Source: Pigoraptor vietnamica (Eukaryota; Opisthokonta; Filasterea). Taken from it: DNA of 54,081 nt. The notes under the pieces are model-generated. The model saw nothing but the letters and a program-made list of their open reading frames with translations. It did no database searches and had not been told where the DNA came from. Numbering within the stretch: position 1 is the stretch's first letter; every line of letters begins with the position of its first letter. A program made the translations under genes and the position numbers. Location of the stretch: positions 1-54,081 of the forward strand of contig CALSCQ010003013.1 in the NCBI GenBank assembly GCA_943704525.1. Reading direction: 5' to 3'. Below, piece after piece: positions 1-12,589 of this stretch.

Positions 1-116
<116 letters not shown>

Positions 117-315
117 CTCTGTCTGTCTCCCTCTCTTGTAGTCTTGACAGTCGATGGGGGTTCAACCTATGACTGCCACGAACTGAGGTCTCTTGTAGTC
201 TTTGCATCTCTGTCGTCGCGTGTCACTTTCGTCGTATGTTGTCTCTCGATCCGATGCCCGGCGTCATGGTCTGTGATAGTGTTTATTCCGACGCGACTCC
301 TTGTTGCTTTTGCAG

Positions 316-1724
316 AGTCGCGTCGCGCGTGCCCCCTTCCTCCCCGTCGAGTTTGCGGACTTCTGGATGGGCGACCAGCTCTGCTCGCTGGTTATCTGCC
401 TCAACGACATCGAATACATGCTGTGCTACTTTGTGTACGACCTCTACGTGTCGCCGGGTGAGCCTCTTGCTCGTCCGCACGTCTGTGCGTGCGCGTGCGT
501 CCGTACCGTCGCTAGCGTTGTATCTATGTGGAAAGGTCTTCTTTGTTTGTGCTGACGTTTGCGCTTGTGTGGGAATGTCTCGCTCGTTGCGTGCAATGGC
601 TCTGCTGGTCCTGATGCTAGTTGGTCGCAGAGGACCGCATGTGCCGATCGAACAAGACGGTCGTCAGGCCCATCATTGCGCTGCTGCCGCAACTGTGGCG
701 ATTTTCGCAGTGTCTACGGCGATACAGGTGCGTTGCGCGTTCCTCACCATCGAGTCGACTGTTCTCGTATTGTTATTTTACCTTTTACTTTGCCTCAATG
801 TATTTTCCTCTTTGTGGGTTTGGGAGGTCTCGTTTTCTCACGTGACGGGCGATTGTGCCTCTCAGGGACTCGAAGAAGCGCGTGCCCCATCTCCCGAACG
901 CCGGCAAATACATGACGGGCATGCTGGTGACGGTGTTTGCAACGCTCGACGCGACCTACAGAGGTGAGGCGCTGCCACCCAGTTTGACCCTTCCATGGTG
1001 GGGTGGCGCTTTTGTCTAATGTACTTGCTCCCAACATCACGTTTTGCACGCAGAGGATCACCCAAAGGCGACTTGGGACCCCTATCGCTCGGCGTGGATT
1101 GTCCTCGCGTCGATCAGCACGATCTACAACACATACTGGGACGTCTTTATGGACTGGAGCGTAACTGCGCGGCCCATCACGCCGTGCGACCGCAATCCGG
1201 GCTTCCGGGGGAACCTCGTCTTTCGGCGAATGGTGTGTGTGGTCGCCCTTCCTGTCTCCTGTCCCGCTCCTGTTTTGACAAAGCCTCCCCCTATGCTGCA
1301 TTGGCCTAACTGCCGGTGTCAACTGTGGCGCAGGTGTACGTCATTGCGGCGTTCCTCGACTTCGGCATGCGTTTTCTGTGGACGTTGACGATTGCGCCCG
1401 CCGCAATCGGCATTCTCATTCAGTCGGACTTGTTCACGACGGCACTGGCCGTTGTGGAGGTGTTCAGGTGTGTGCATGTTCGTTTTCGCAGTCAGCTGAG
1501 TTTCTCTTCACACATCATGGGCGTACTTCGGTCGCGGTGGCGTGTCGTCGTCGTGTTTTCCTGTTTATATTGACCTTACCGTCCTCCTTTAATCTTCTCC
1601 TTTTGCGTGCATGTGTTGCAGGCGGTGTGTGTGGAACATTTTCCGCCTCGAAAACGAGCACCTCAACAACGTCGGGGCATACCGCGCCGTCCGCGAAGTG
1701 CCTCTGCCATTCCCCGCCACATAA
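316..1724 (+). CDS. XPR1/SYG1-type phosphate exporter, EXS domain (3' part of gene)
   Basis: Six exons are read: 316-457, 631-727, 866-963, 1054-1232, 1334-1467 and 1622-1724, all with GT-AG introns and matching phases, ending in TAA. They encode about 250 residues of the EXS domain. Diagnostic family segments include [35 protein letters not shown], the [13 protein letters not shown] stretch, and [20 protein letters not shown] near the C-terminus. EXS proteins of the XPR1/SYG1 group are multi-pass membrane proteins that export inorganic phosphate; the N-terminal SPX domain and first helices would lie left of the window. I could not recognise a coding exon between 115 and 315, so the gene is called 5'-partial. 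The protein ends soon after the EXS core, without the long acidic tail of animal XPR1. Family assignment is secure; phosphate export is inferred from the family. Confidence 0.9.
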
Positions 1725-2207
1725 AATCCAGACACGGTTGCGGTGTCCGGTCAAAAGATACCCTTATTTGGAGTCCCGTCGGAAGTGTGCCGGGTGCCGC
1801 GCTGAATTTTCCAGCCACACACACTTGCGCGCACACAACGCGAGCGGCTGTTGTGTTTCCATGCACGTGGGCAGGCTGCGTGCATGAGTGGCATTTTGAA
1901 CGTCGGGTGTTGTTGACAAACATTGAGCAATATCTCTCTCTCTTCGCTGGTCTTTGCTTTCTGTTGCATTCGTCAGACGGCGAAAGGGGCTCAGTGTGAT
2001 CGTTTTTGATAACGGAGGTGTGACGACGGGACCGACTTTCAGCTTTATCGATTACTCTCGCCTCGAAATCTCCTTTCGTCTCCGCTCCTGAGGACCATCG
2101 CCGTTGCAGAAGGCGCACGTCGTGCTCGAATTGGACGTCGGCAACTCTCGTTTTCGTTACGCGTCGTTTGACTCTGTCGCCTCTAAAGGGCGTGGCACCC
2201 TTGAAAA
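1725..2207. other. Intergenic region between the XPR1-like gene and the ML-like gene
   Basis: This 483-bp stretch holds the 3' flank of the XPR1-like gene and the upstream region of the single-exon gene at 2208. Reading both strands I see no exon with splice sites, no RNA gene and no repeat. Short open frames are present but have no recognisable protein features. Confidence 0.6.
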
Positions 2208-3014
2208 ATGGACGATCCGCCAGTCACGCGTTCGTCCAGCAAGCGCGTGCTTGATGCGGAGACGCACGCGAAGAACGGAGTGTCGGAGAGTGGCGCGCCT
2301 GTTACCGAACCCCCGTTGAAGCGACACCGCAGCGACGCCGACGAGCACGGGGCTGAGGACCACAAGGAGAATGGACACGGCGATGCGAAGCGCGCACTCG
2401 GAAAGAAGAAGCACGCCGCCGAGACTGCGGAGAAGAAGGAACAGACGACGGCGGCCGAGGAGGTTGCGAACCGAGCACTGTTGATGCTCAGCGAGGCCGC
2501 AGGCGGCATGAGCGGACTTCCGCGCCACGAGTCGAACGGGACGAAGGCAGCGGACTCGGCGGCGCACGTGGGCAATGGCACCGCGTCACACACAACAACG
2601 GACGGCGTCGTCGTGTCTCCTCCCTCGTCCGAGCAATACAACGGCGACCAGCTCATGACTGTCGAGAGCGCGATCGTGTCGCCACACCCGATTATCGCCG
2701 GCCAGAATTCCGTGTGGACGCTGACGGTGCGCATCAACGAGGCGATCGCGCGAGCGTCGTATGCGGAAATGCGCCTCTGGAAGCCTATTCGCTTCCCTCT
2801 GCCGACAATTCAGCTGAAGGACGCGACCGAGTGGGACTTCCAGTCGACGAGCGAGCCGATTGTGCTCACGGCAACCATCAAGCCGCCCCTACCCGCCGCA
2901 CTAACGCCCGCGGGCAAGTACGTCGCGTCCGTGGACATTGTGGACCCCACGCGAGAAAAGGGCAAGCAGCGCGTCGGCAGCACAAACATCGCCTTTCGCG
3001 TGTCAAAGCCCTGA
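2208..3014 (+). CDS. ML (MD-2-related lipid-recognition)-like domain protein with charged, nuclear-type N-terminus
   Basis: An intronless 268-residue protein. Residues 1-90 are disordered and charged, with basic clusters such as KRHR and KKKH that resemble nuclear localisation signals. Residues 91-145 are low-complexity. Residues 146-268 look like one ML domain: a strand leading into SAIVSPHPIIAGQNSVWTL, a PLPTIQLKD segment, then LTPAGKYVASVDIVDPTREK and a final strand. This follows the order of ML/Der p 2/PG-PI-transfer domains, where the same places carry SPDPP-PGQ, a small-residue IPLP loop, and PGKY-V-V-A-D. ML proteins bind lipids and normally have a signal peptide and three disulfides. 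This protein has neither: no hydrophobic N-terminus and no cysteine at all. It would therefore act in the cytosol or nucleus. The ML call rests on pattern only; another beta-sandwich family is possible. It is tail-to-tail with the MORN gene. Confidence 0.55.
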   Translation: MDDPPVTRSSSKRVLDAETHAKNGVSESGAPVTEPPLKRHRSDADEHGAEDHKENGHGDAKRALGKKKHAAETAEKKEQTTAAEEVANRALLMLSEAAGGMSGLPRHESNGTKAADSAAHVGNGTASHTTTDGVVVSPPSSEQYNGDQLMTVESAIVSPHPIIAGQNSVWTLTVRINEAIARASYAEMRLWKPIRFPLPTIQLKDATEWDFQSTSEPIVLTATIKPPLPAALTPAGKYVASVDIVDPTREKGKQRVGSTNIAFRVSKP

Positions 3015-3217
3015 TTGAATAGGAGAAGAGAAAATGTGTTCTGTGCGCGCGCATTCGGGTCATTTTGTTCTGCGTTGACGCAACTGTATGTTGTTGCGAG
3101 TAGTGATCGGTTTATAAGTCACGAAGCAATGTCACAAGCATACGCAAACGAAAGACACGCGCACACGCAGCACCGATATTCCCCACAGCAGCCCGCAGAA
3201 AAGACGAGAGGGCTTCG

Positions 3218-5727
3218 CTAGTTGACGTTGACCTGCACGATGGCGGGCCGCAGTCGCTTCCCGCGGTACATAGGCTCCGTCATTTCGACGACGCTGATTT
3301 CAGTCTCGCCGTGCATTGCCTTGGACAGCTGCAAGTTCGCAAAAATGACGACGCCACTCTTCGTGCGCGCCTCGAAATAATCGACCGTTGTGCTGGGGTC
3401 GAGCGGATCCACAAAGCCGCCGGGCACGTAATCCAGCTGCTGCTGCGATTGCTCGAGCCTGGCATTGGGTGTGAAGGGTTAGTGTCGACTTGATAAATTT
3501 AAAATTTCAAAAAATCGGACATGGCGGTCGCGGTCACACGTACTTTGGGGCAATTTCCATGCCCACGTCGGGCGTGGCGGGCACTTCGGGGGTCACTGGC
3601 TGCGGCTGAGTGGGCGCGGCCGCGGCGGCATTTTGGGCGGGAAAGAGAGAGGTGCGACGGTCGTTCGCCATCGACGCACGCTGAAGGGCAGAACGACAAG
3701 AGTAAGCCGTGCGCACAAAAAACACACTTTCAAACAAGCTGCGTGCATTTCTTCTTCTTGCGATGCAAAAGATTACCCACCGGCGCGCGCTTGTCTTTCG
3801 AGTTCAGTCCCTTTCCCGCCGTGTTCGGCCGTTGCGTCTGTGCGGAATCCACCCTGCGCAGCCCGCAGAGTTAACAACCCCACCCTGCCTGCGATCGCCA
3901 TCACACTGAACCCATTCCATAACCAAGCTAGTGGAAACTTTTAAGACTCAAGCATACACACAAACGTCTCTATCCGCAAATGCGCACATGCACACGCGCC
4001 GATACAACACACACACACACACACACACATGCACGCACGCGGCGAGTAAACACAGCAGAGCAAATAGGGGTAGCGCACCTCACGGGCCGTATTTCCGTCT
4101 TGATCACCGTGATGCGCACGAGGCGCCCAGACTCCTGCTTCACGGTCTCCTCGGTGTCGTCCTGACACTCAATGTTCAGCGTGAACGTGTCGTCGCGCTT
4201 AATCTCGAAGCGAGGGACGTACGGAACGCACTGTGTTGCGCAGGCTGCATTTGGAGGCGATTGTGTGTCAGTTTGGAAGAACGCGACGCTTAGAAACAAA
4301 GGAACGGGCAGAATTATCAGTCACTAACCAATGGGCTTCCCATACTCCCACAGCCCGTCGTACGAGACGCCGCTCGGGTGGAGGAGCGTGCCGTGCCCGT
4401 GTTCCTTCCCCAGCGCCCACTCGCCCTCGTACTCTTCGCTCGTGGGATAGGTGATGCGGCCGTACCCAGAACGCTGGCCGTCGCGCCACTCTCCGTCGTA
4501 AAATTCGCCGCTTCGACCGAGGAAAGTTCCCTTTCCGTTCATGCGGTTCCGTCGGAAAATGCCGTCGTACACGTTGCCTTGCTTGTCCGTTAAGATGCCC
4601 TCGCCTGAGTGGCAGCCATTCCCAAGTTACAACTCTCGGTTACAACCTATCGATAGAGAGCACATAGCCTTGCACACTATCACAACGACAGATATTGCGC
4701 ACAATGCGACCACTCACCCTCTCGCGCGTTACGCTTCCACTCGCCCTCGAACTTGCTGCCGTCGTAGTAGATCATCGTCCCGTGTCCGTGCAGCTCCCCG
4801 TTGAAAAACTGCCCCGAGTAAGTGTTCCCGTTCGCGTATCGCTTGAAACCAAAACCCACAATCTCCCCCATCTCGAACGATCCCTCGTAATAAGAGCCGT
4901 CCAGCATCGTGAGCTTGCCCTGGCCGTGCTTGACGCCGTTCACCCAGTCGCCCTCGTACGTGAAGAAGGCGTTTCGGTAGCAGTACTTCCCCTTTCCTGC
5001 ATCACAATACAAAAGCCAAAACGTCACTCCAACTGCGCTACAGTGAGCTCTCGCGCGAAGAACACGGTACATAGAGGTTCGCGCTCTCACCGTGCCGTAA
5101 GCGCTCAGTCGTCTCCCCCTCGTAATACGGTCGCTCCACCGCTTTCCGTGCGGCACGCGATTTCCGTAACGACGTCGGCGACTTCAGCGCCTTGTCGTCT
5201 GCATCCTCCGCTTTGGAGCTTGCGGCACTTCGAGCCGCCTCCGCAGCCTCAGCGGCCCGCTTGCGCGCGCGGGGTGAGAGGACATACTCGGATGAGTCGT
5301 CGCGGAGGTCGATCTTATGAACCGCAACGAACTCCCCCAACATCGCGTCCAAGTCCAACGGCACATCCACCGACGTTCGCTTCGTCGGCTGTGGCGGTGG
5401 AGCTTCCCGAGCCGCCTTTATCGGCGCGGACTTACGCCCCGCCTCCCATACGCTCGCACGCTTGGCACGTTGGATGGACGACGGCGACTGCGGTGTCCTG
5501 TTCAAGCCACTCGGTGCCGTCGCGCGGCGCTCAACGCGAGGCTCGCGTGTCTGAGTAGGGGACGCCTCGTGTGCGGGCCGTGTCTGCAGCGGTTCGACAA
5601 ACACCACGGACGTCTGCCGTTTCACAGGAGGCGGTACGTCAGCCTGCGCGGCCACAGCAGTTGCGGTGCCGCCCCCCGTGCCGGAGACATCGCCGCCCGC
5701 AACCGGCGGACCACTGGTCGAGGTCAT
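3218..5727 (-). CDS. MORN-repeat protein with disordered N-terminus and unassigned C-terminal domain
   Basis: Seven exons on the minus strand: 5727-5091, 4996-4718, 4604-4329, 4244-4079, 3853-3781, 3680-3544 and 3458-3218, joined in frame to 602 residues. Residues 1-200 are Pro/Ala/Arg-rich and disordered. Residues ~200-400 hold eight to nine MORN repeats of the Y-x-G-x-W/F...G-x-G type, for example TYEGDWVNGVKHGQGKL and YEGEWALGKEHGHGTLL. Residues ~405-602 form a region rich in predicted strands (FTLNIECQDD, LVRITVIKTEIRPV, VVIFANLQLSKAM) that I do not recognise. It is broken by an Ala/Pro-rich linker. MORN repeats act as lipid-binding or rigid scaffolds at membranes, basal bodies and axonemes; no enzyme domain is visible here. 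The start is the ATG at 5727. The clathrin gene lies head-to-head 829 bp away. Confidence 0.85.
4007..4029. repeat. AC dinucleotide microsatellite in a MORN-gene intron
   Basis: A short (AC) run on the plus strand lies within the intron between exons 4079-4244 and 3781-3853. In the transcript it reads as GU repeats. Confidence 0.9.
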
Positions 5728-6556
5728 TCTACATGCAACGTCATGCTGGTCGTGGAAATGAGACGGGCAGAATTTTTGCTAGCTGCTGAAGAAAGATGCA
5801 ACGCAGCACTTTATGGTTATGGTGGTTCGAGTTGCTGTTGGCAACCCAAACGGACAAATCACGTGAAAAACATCCCGGATGTGCATTGACGCCACCCCGG
5901 AATTATATTTCAATTACGTTGAGCCTCAACATGTGGTTTGAATTTCTGATACATTCTCATACTAAATAGGACTGTGGATTGATGCTACGGGTGGGGTACA
6001 CCAGGCTCCCTCCGAGCCAACATTATTTGAAACTAAAACCTGTTCTGACGACCACTTTCAACCTGTTTTCAGATTAAATCTCTCGAGTGAGTCCGCGCCC
6101 AAAGGGCTCAAATCCAACCCACGCCCACACGAAACGTTCACAAAATAAAAAGGAAAATTTGAAAATCCGACTCCCTAAATAATTCCCATTTCAATACTTA
6201 TTTCATACTAAACCTCACCCGTAATTAATCCGCCCGCCACACCACTTTTTTGACCCCACACACACAGAGCACAGCTGACACACCGCACGACACGCACACA
6301 TGCGCACGCATCCACCTGTTCCCATCCACTCGCCACTTTCGCTGTCACGCAGCCCACACCCCTTGCTACATGAGAGAGAGAGAAGGTGCAGAGTGCACGG
6401 TATAGCGTTCGCCCGGTCCTTTGACGACGCTAGTGTTTCGTATTTGACTTCCGAGGGCCTCGACTAGGAGTGCCCGCGTACCCATCCTTTCTTAGCACTT
6501 TCGTGTGTGTGGGACGGTCTTCGTGTCTGGCGGCGGCCAATCTCGCCAACGCGAAG
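5728..6556. promoter_or_regulatory. Bidirectional upstream region of the MORN and clathrin genes
   Basis: No gene is visible in these 829 bases. The centre (about 5880-6250) is clearly more AT-rich than the surrounding genes. A short AG-rich run lies at about 6370, and a CCAAT sequence occurs at 6536-6540, just upstream of the clathrin ATG. Because the two flanking genes diverge, both promoters must lie here. The exact start sites cannot be read from sequence. Confidence 0.5.
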
Positions 6557-9500
6557 ATGGCTCAGATCCTTCCCATTCGCTTTCAGGAGCACCTGCAGGT
6601 GCGCATGCGTGGAAATTTGGGATTGTGTTGGAGAACTCGTTGGGGAATAGTGTTACGGCGTTTGACGCGCGAGATGCCTCTCATGCATAATACGGAATGT
6701 GTGTGGCGGGTTGTGCGTTGTGTGGGATATTCGGGCACGCTATTGGTGCACATTTTCTGAGCCATTGTGTTGGTTGTTCGCAGCTCCAAAATGTCGGCAT
6801 CAACGCCGCGAACATTGGGTTCTCGACGCTCACGATGGAGTCGGACAAGTTCATCTGCGTCCGCGAGAAGGTCGGCGAGCAGAACCACGTCGTGATTATC
6901 GACATGGCGGATGCGAACAACCCCACGCGCCGCCCCATCACGGCCGACTCTGCCATCATGAACCCGACGTCCAAGGTCATTGCGCTGAAGGGTAAGTGTG
7001 GCCCGTTGTGTCACAGGCACTCTTACGTTACGCACACGTGCAAAATGGACGGTTGCATTTCGCCGGAAACGTGGAATTAATAGTCGGTCTGTGACTGTCG
7101 CTCGTAGCTGGCAAGCAGCTTCAGATCTTCAACCTTGAGATGAAGAGCAAGATGAAGGCGCACGTTATGGTCGAGGAGGTCCTCTTCTGGAAGTGGATCT
7201 CGGTCAACACGGTCGCGCTTGTCACGGACACCGCCGTCTTCCACTGGTCGATGGAGGGTGAGTCGAACGCATCTTTGGATGCCACCGGCTTGTCGCGTTT
7301 TTGTGTCGTTGCTTTTTCGCCTCACTGAGGTGCTTATCTCTGAATGTATTGAATCGTGTAGGCACCGCCGAGCCCCGCAAGGTGTTCGACCGCCACCCGT
7401 CGCTCACGGGCTGCCAGATCATTAACTACCGCGTGGATGCTGCGGAGCAGTGGCTCCTGCTCATCGGCATCACGGCTCAGGTTGGTGGCACCGCTTGAGT
7501 GTTTATTTTCTCTTCCAATCATGGTGGGAGGGTAGTCCGTGTAGTGCTGGCTCGCGATGATGATAAAAAGTGAAGTCAATTCCTTTAGACTGAATGATTT
7601 CCTTGATGCTAACATCCATGCTAATCCTGACGCAACCCTCGCGCTCGCTCTCCCGCCGCTGTTTGTCGCGCTCATCTTCGTCTTTGTCTTTTGCCTCTCG
7701 CTGATGGTTCCTGTCTGTGCGTCTGTGTGCGCAGGAGGGCCGCGTCGTCGGTGCCATGCAGCTGTACTCGGTCGAGCGCAAGGTCAGCCAGCCGATTGAG
7801 GGCCACGCCGCCGCCTTTGCCCAGTTCAAGCTGGACGGCAACGCGACGCCCTCGACGCTGTTCTGCTTCGCTGTGCGCAACGCTGCGGGCGGCAAGCTCC
7901 ACATTATCGAGGTCGGCACGCCCGCGGCCGGCAACCAGGCGTTCCAGAAGCGCGCTGTTGACGTCTTCTTCCCCGCGGAGGCCGCGAACGACTTCCCCGT
8001 CGCGATGCAGATCAGCGAGAAGTTCGACATTATTTACCTGATCACGAAGTACGGGTACATTCACCTCTACGACCTCGAGACGGGCGCGTGCATCTACATG
8101 AACCGCATCAGCAGCGACACGATCTTCGTCACGGCCAATTACGACCCTACGAGCGGCATCATCGGTGTCAACCGCAAGGGTCAGGTGCTGTCGGTCAGCG
8201 TGGACGAGAACACGATCATTCCGTACATCACGAACACGCTCCAGAACCTCGACCTCGCTATGCGCCTCGCGACGCGCAACAACCTGCCCGGCGCCGAGGA
8301 CATCTTTGTCCGCAAGTTCAACGATCTCTTCGGCCGCCAGCAGTTCGCCGAGGCCGCGAAGGTCGCTGCGATTGCGCCGCGCGGCATTCTCCGCACGCCG
8401 CAGACGATCCAGCGGTTCCAGCAGGTGCCCGTGCCGCCCGGCGGCTCGCCCCCTCTCCTCCAGTACTTTGGCATTCTGCTGGAGCAGGGCCAGCTGAACA
8501 AGTACGAGTCGCTCGAGCTGTGCCGCCCCGTGCTCCAGCAGGGCCGCAAGCAGCTCCTCGAGAAGTGGCTCAAGGAGGACAAGGTGTGTAATCGAGCGCG
8601 TCGCGTTGGCACATAATGCTGTCGCCCGTGTGCTCTATCGGGAGTGAGTTTGGGTCGTCACATTTCGTTGACCGCGTTGTGCGTTCCGTGCAGCTCGAGT
8701 GCTCTGAGGAGCTCGGTGACCTCGTCAAGCAGCAGGACTCGACGCTCGCGCTGTCGGTGTACCTCCGCGCGAACGTGCCGCACAAGGTCATCCAGTGCTT
8801 TGCGGAGACGGGCCAGTACCAGAAGATTATTCTGTACTCGAAGAAGGTCGGCTACACGCCCGACTACATCTTCCTCCTCCGCACGATCATGCGCATCAAC
8901 CCGGACCAGGGCGTCGCGTTCGCCACGATGCTCATCCAGGACGAGCAGCCCCTCGCCGAGGTCAACCAGATTGTCGACGTGTTCCTCGAGGCGAACCTCA
9001 TCCAGCAGTGCACGTCGTTCCTCCTCGACGCGCTCAAGAACAACCGGCCGGAGGAGGGCGCGCTCCAGACGCGCCTTCTCGAGATCAACCTCATGACGGC
9101 GCCCCAGGTCGCGGACGCGATCCTCGGCAACCAGATGTTCACGCACTACGATCGCCCGCACATTGCGCAGATGTGCGAGCAGGCCGGCCTCTTCCAGCGT
9201 GCGCTCGAGCACTACACGGACATTTTCGACATCAAGCGCGCCATCATCCACACGCACCTGCTCAACCCCGAGTGGCTCGTCAACTTTTTCGGCACGCTCT
9301 CGGTCGAGGACTCGCTGGAGTGCCTCAAGGCGATGCTCACGTCGAACATTCGCCAGAACCTCCAGGTCGTCGTGCAGGTCGCGACGAAGTACCACGAGCA
9401 GCTGACGACGGCGGCGCTGATTGAGCTTTTCGAGTCGTTCAAGAGCTACGAGGGCCTCTTCTACTTCCTCGGCTCGATCGTCAACTTCAGCCAGGAGCCC

Positions 9501-12500
9501 GAGGTGCACTTCAAGTACATCCAGGCAGCGTGCAAGACGGGCCAGATCAAGGAGGTCGAGCGCATCTGCCGCGAGAGCAACTGCTACGACCCCGAGCGCG
9601 TGAAGAACTTCCTCAAGGAGGCCAAGCTCACCGACCAGCTCCCGCTCATCATCGTGTGCGACCGCTTCGACTTCGTCCACGACCTCGTGCTCTACCTCTA
9701 CCGGAACAACCTCGCCAAGTACATTGAGATCTACGTGCAGAAGGTCAACCCGTCGCGTCTCCCCGTGGTCGTCGGCGGCCTCCTCGACGTCGACTGTGGC
9801 GAGGACGTGATCAAGGGCCTCATCCTCTCGACGCGCGGCGCCTTTTCGACGGACGACCTCGTCGAGCAGGTGGAGAAGCGCAACCGCCTCAAGCTCCTCC
9901 AGCAGTGGCTCGAGAACCGCGTCAACGTGGAGAACAACCAGGAGCCCGCGACGCACAACGCCCTCGCGAAGATCTACATCGACTCGAACAACAACGCCGA
10001 GCGCTTCCTCCGGCAGAACCCGTTCTACGACTCGCGCGTTGTCGGCCGCTACTGCGAGAAGCGCGACCCCCACCTCGCGTTCATTGCGTACGAGCGCGGC
10101 CAGTGCGACGATGAGCTCATCAACGTCTGCAACAACAACTCGCTGTTCAAGAGCGAGGCCAAGTACCTCGTCAAGCGGCGCGACGCCGAGCTCTGGGGCA
10201 AGGTCCTCGTCGAGAGCAACGCGTTCCGGCGCCAGCTCATCGACCAGGTCGTGCAGACGGCGCTCCCGTCGACGAACGACCCCGAGGACGTGTCGGTGAC
10301 GGTCAAGGCCTTCATGGCTGCGGATCTCCCGAACGAGCTCATTGAGCTCCTCGAGAAGATTGTGCTCGAGCCCAACTCGATGTTCAACGACAACCGCAAC
10401 CTTCAGAACCTGCTCATCCTCACGGCGATCAAGGCCGACCGGACGAAGGTCATGGACTACGTCAACCGCCTCGACAACTACGACGCGCCCGACATTGCCA
10501 ACATTGCGATTGGCAGCGAGCTCTACGAGGAGGCGTTTGCCATCTTCAAGAAGTTTGGCGTCAACACGTCGGCGATCCAGGTGCTCATCAACAACATTGG
10601 CTCGCTCGACCGCGCGTACGAGTTTGCGGAGCGCTGCAACGAGGCCGACGTGTGGAGCCTCCTCGCCCGCGCGCAGCTCGACGCCTCGCTCGTCAAGGAG
10701 GCCATCGACTCGTACATCAAGGCCGACGACCCGTCGGCGTACAACGCGGTCATTGAGGCGGCGAACCGCGAGGGCAAGTTTGAGGACCTCGTGCGCTTCC
10801 TCCAGATGGCGCGCAAGAAGCTCCGCGAGCCCTTCATCGAGACGGAGCTCATCTTTGCCTTTGCCAAGACGAACCGCCTCGCCGACCTCGAGGAGTTCAT
10901 CTCCGGGCCGAACATTGCCCAGATCCAGGTCGTCGGCGACCGCTGCTTCGACGACGGCATGTACGAGGCCGCGAAGCTCCTCTACAACAACGTGAGCAAC
11001 TTTGCCCGCCTCGCGCAGACGCTCGTGCGGCTCGGCGAGTACCAGGCGGCCGTCGACGGCGCGCGGAAGGCCAACTCGACCAAGACGTGGAAGGAGGTCT
11101 GCTACGCGTGCGTCGAGGCGTCGGAGTTCCGGCTCGCGCAGATTTGCGGCCTGCACATTGTCGTGCACGCCGACGAGCTGGAGGAGCTGATCAACTTCTA
11201 CCAGTCGCGCGGCCACTTTGACGAGCTCATCTCGGTGCTGGAGGCGGGCCTCGGCCTCGAGCGCGCCCACATGGGCATGTTCACGGAGCTCGCGATTCTG
11301 TACTCGAAGTACCGCCCGGCGAAGATGATGGAGCACCTCAAGCTCTTCTACTCGCGCGTCAACATTCCCAAGGTGCTGCGCGCGGCCGAGGACGCGCACC
11401 TCTGGCAGGAGCTCGTGTTCCTCTACATCCACTACGACGAGTTTGACAACGCCGTGCTGACGATGATCAAGCACCCGACGGAGGCGTGGAACCACGCGTC
11501 GTTCAAGGACATCATCGTCAAGGTCGCGAACAACGAGCTCTACTACAAGGCGCTCACGTTCTACCTCGACAACCAGCCGCTCCAGATCAACGACCTGCTG
11601 ACGACGCTGACGCCCAAGCTCGACCACTCGCGGACGGTCTCGCTCTTCTCGAAGGTCAAGCAGCTCCCGCTCGTCAAGCCGTACCTGCTCGCCGTCCAGC
11701 ACGCGAACATCAAGGCTGTGAACGAGGCCGTGAACAAGCTGCTGACGGACGAGGAGGACTACAACGCCCTCCGCGACTCGATCGACCGCCACGACAACTT
11801 CGACTCGATTGCGCTCGCGCAGCAGCTCGAGAAGCACGAGCTGATTGAGTTCCGCCGCCTCTCGGGCTACCTGTACAAGAAGAACAACCGGTGGCAGCAG
11901 GCCGTCGAGCTCTGCAAGGTGCGTTTTTTCTCTTCTTCTTCGCTCTGTGTCTGTCGACTGGCGTGCTATGTCGTGCTGCGCTTGTTCTTCTTTGCTAATG
12001 TATGCATGCGTCTTCGTTTTGTCCAGGCCGACCGCCTCTACAAGGACGCCATGGAGTATGCCTCGGAGTCGAAGGACCAGGCGATTTGCGAGGCGCTCCT
12101 CTCGTTCTTCCTCGAGCAGCAGAACCACGAGTGCTTTGCCGCGTCGCTCTTCACGTGCTACGACCTCGTCCGCCCCGACGTTGTGCTCGAGCTCGCGTGG
12201 CGCAACAACATCATGGACTTTGCGATGCCGTACCTCATTCAGGTCACGAAGGAGTACCTCACGAAGGTCGACAAGCTCTATGCCCACTATGAGGAGCACA
12301 AGGACAAGCACGCCGAGGCCCCCGCGCCCGGCCTCCACCACTTTGGTGCGTTTTTCACTTTCATCCCTTTCGTTTAGTGTGTCTGTCGTCTGTCGCCTTG
12401 CATTGTAGCAATGTGTTGCTGACTGCTGTTTGCCGCCTGGTCTCTGCAGAGCCCCAGCCGCAGCTCCTCCTCACGGCGCCGGGCATGATTGTGCCTCCGA

Positions 12501-12589
12501 TTGTCCCTCCGATGGGCATGCCCGGGATGCCCCCGATGGGGATGCCCGGAATGTACCAGGACCCCAGCATGTTCCAGCCGCGCTTTTAA
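6557..12589 (+). CDS. CLTC: Clathrin heavy chain
   Basis: Eight exons: 6557-6598, 6784-6991, 7108-7257, 7362-7480, 7735-8583, 8694-11918, 12027-12345 and 12450-12589, giving 1,683 residues, close to the ~1,675 of other clathrin heavy chains. The start [14 protein letters not shown] begins the N-terminal beta-propeller (to about residue 330), which also shows [34 protein letters not shown] and [15 protein letters not shown]. The rest is the alpha-zigzag leg of clathrin repeats, then the trimerisation region and a short C-terminus of alternating Met-Gly-Met-Pro-Gly. Clathrin triskelia coat vesicles at the plasma membrane, trans-Golgi and endosomes. Codon choice is extremely biased to C/G-ending codons, more than in any neighbour, as expected for high expression. 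Identification is certain. Confidence 0.99.

Noticed and set aside
8658-12341. A 1,227-codon open frame antisense to the clathrin exon
   Set aside because: It mirrors the clathrin reading frame. Strong C/G-ending codon bias removes stop codons on the opposite strand, and the translation is low-complexity Leu/Arg/Val with no domain.
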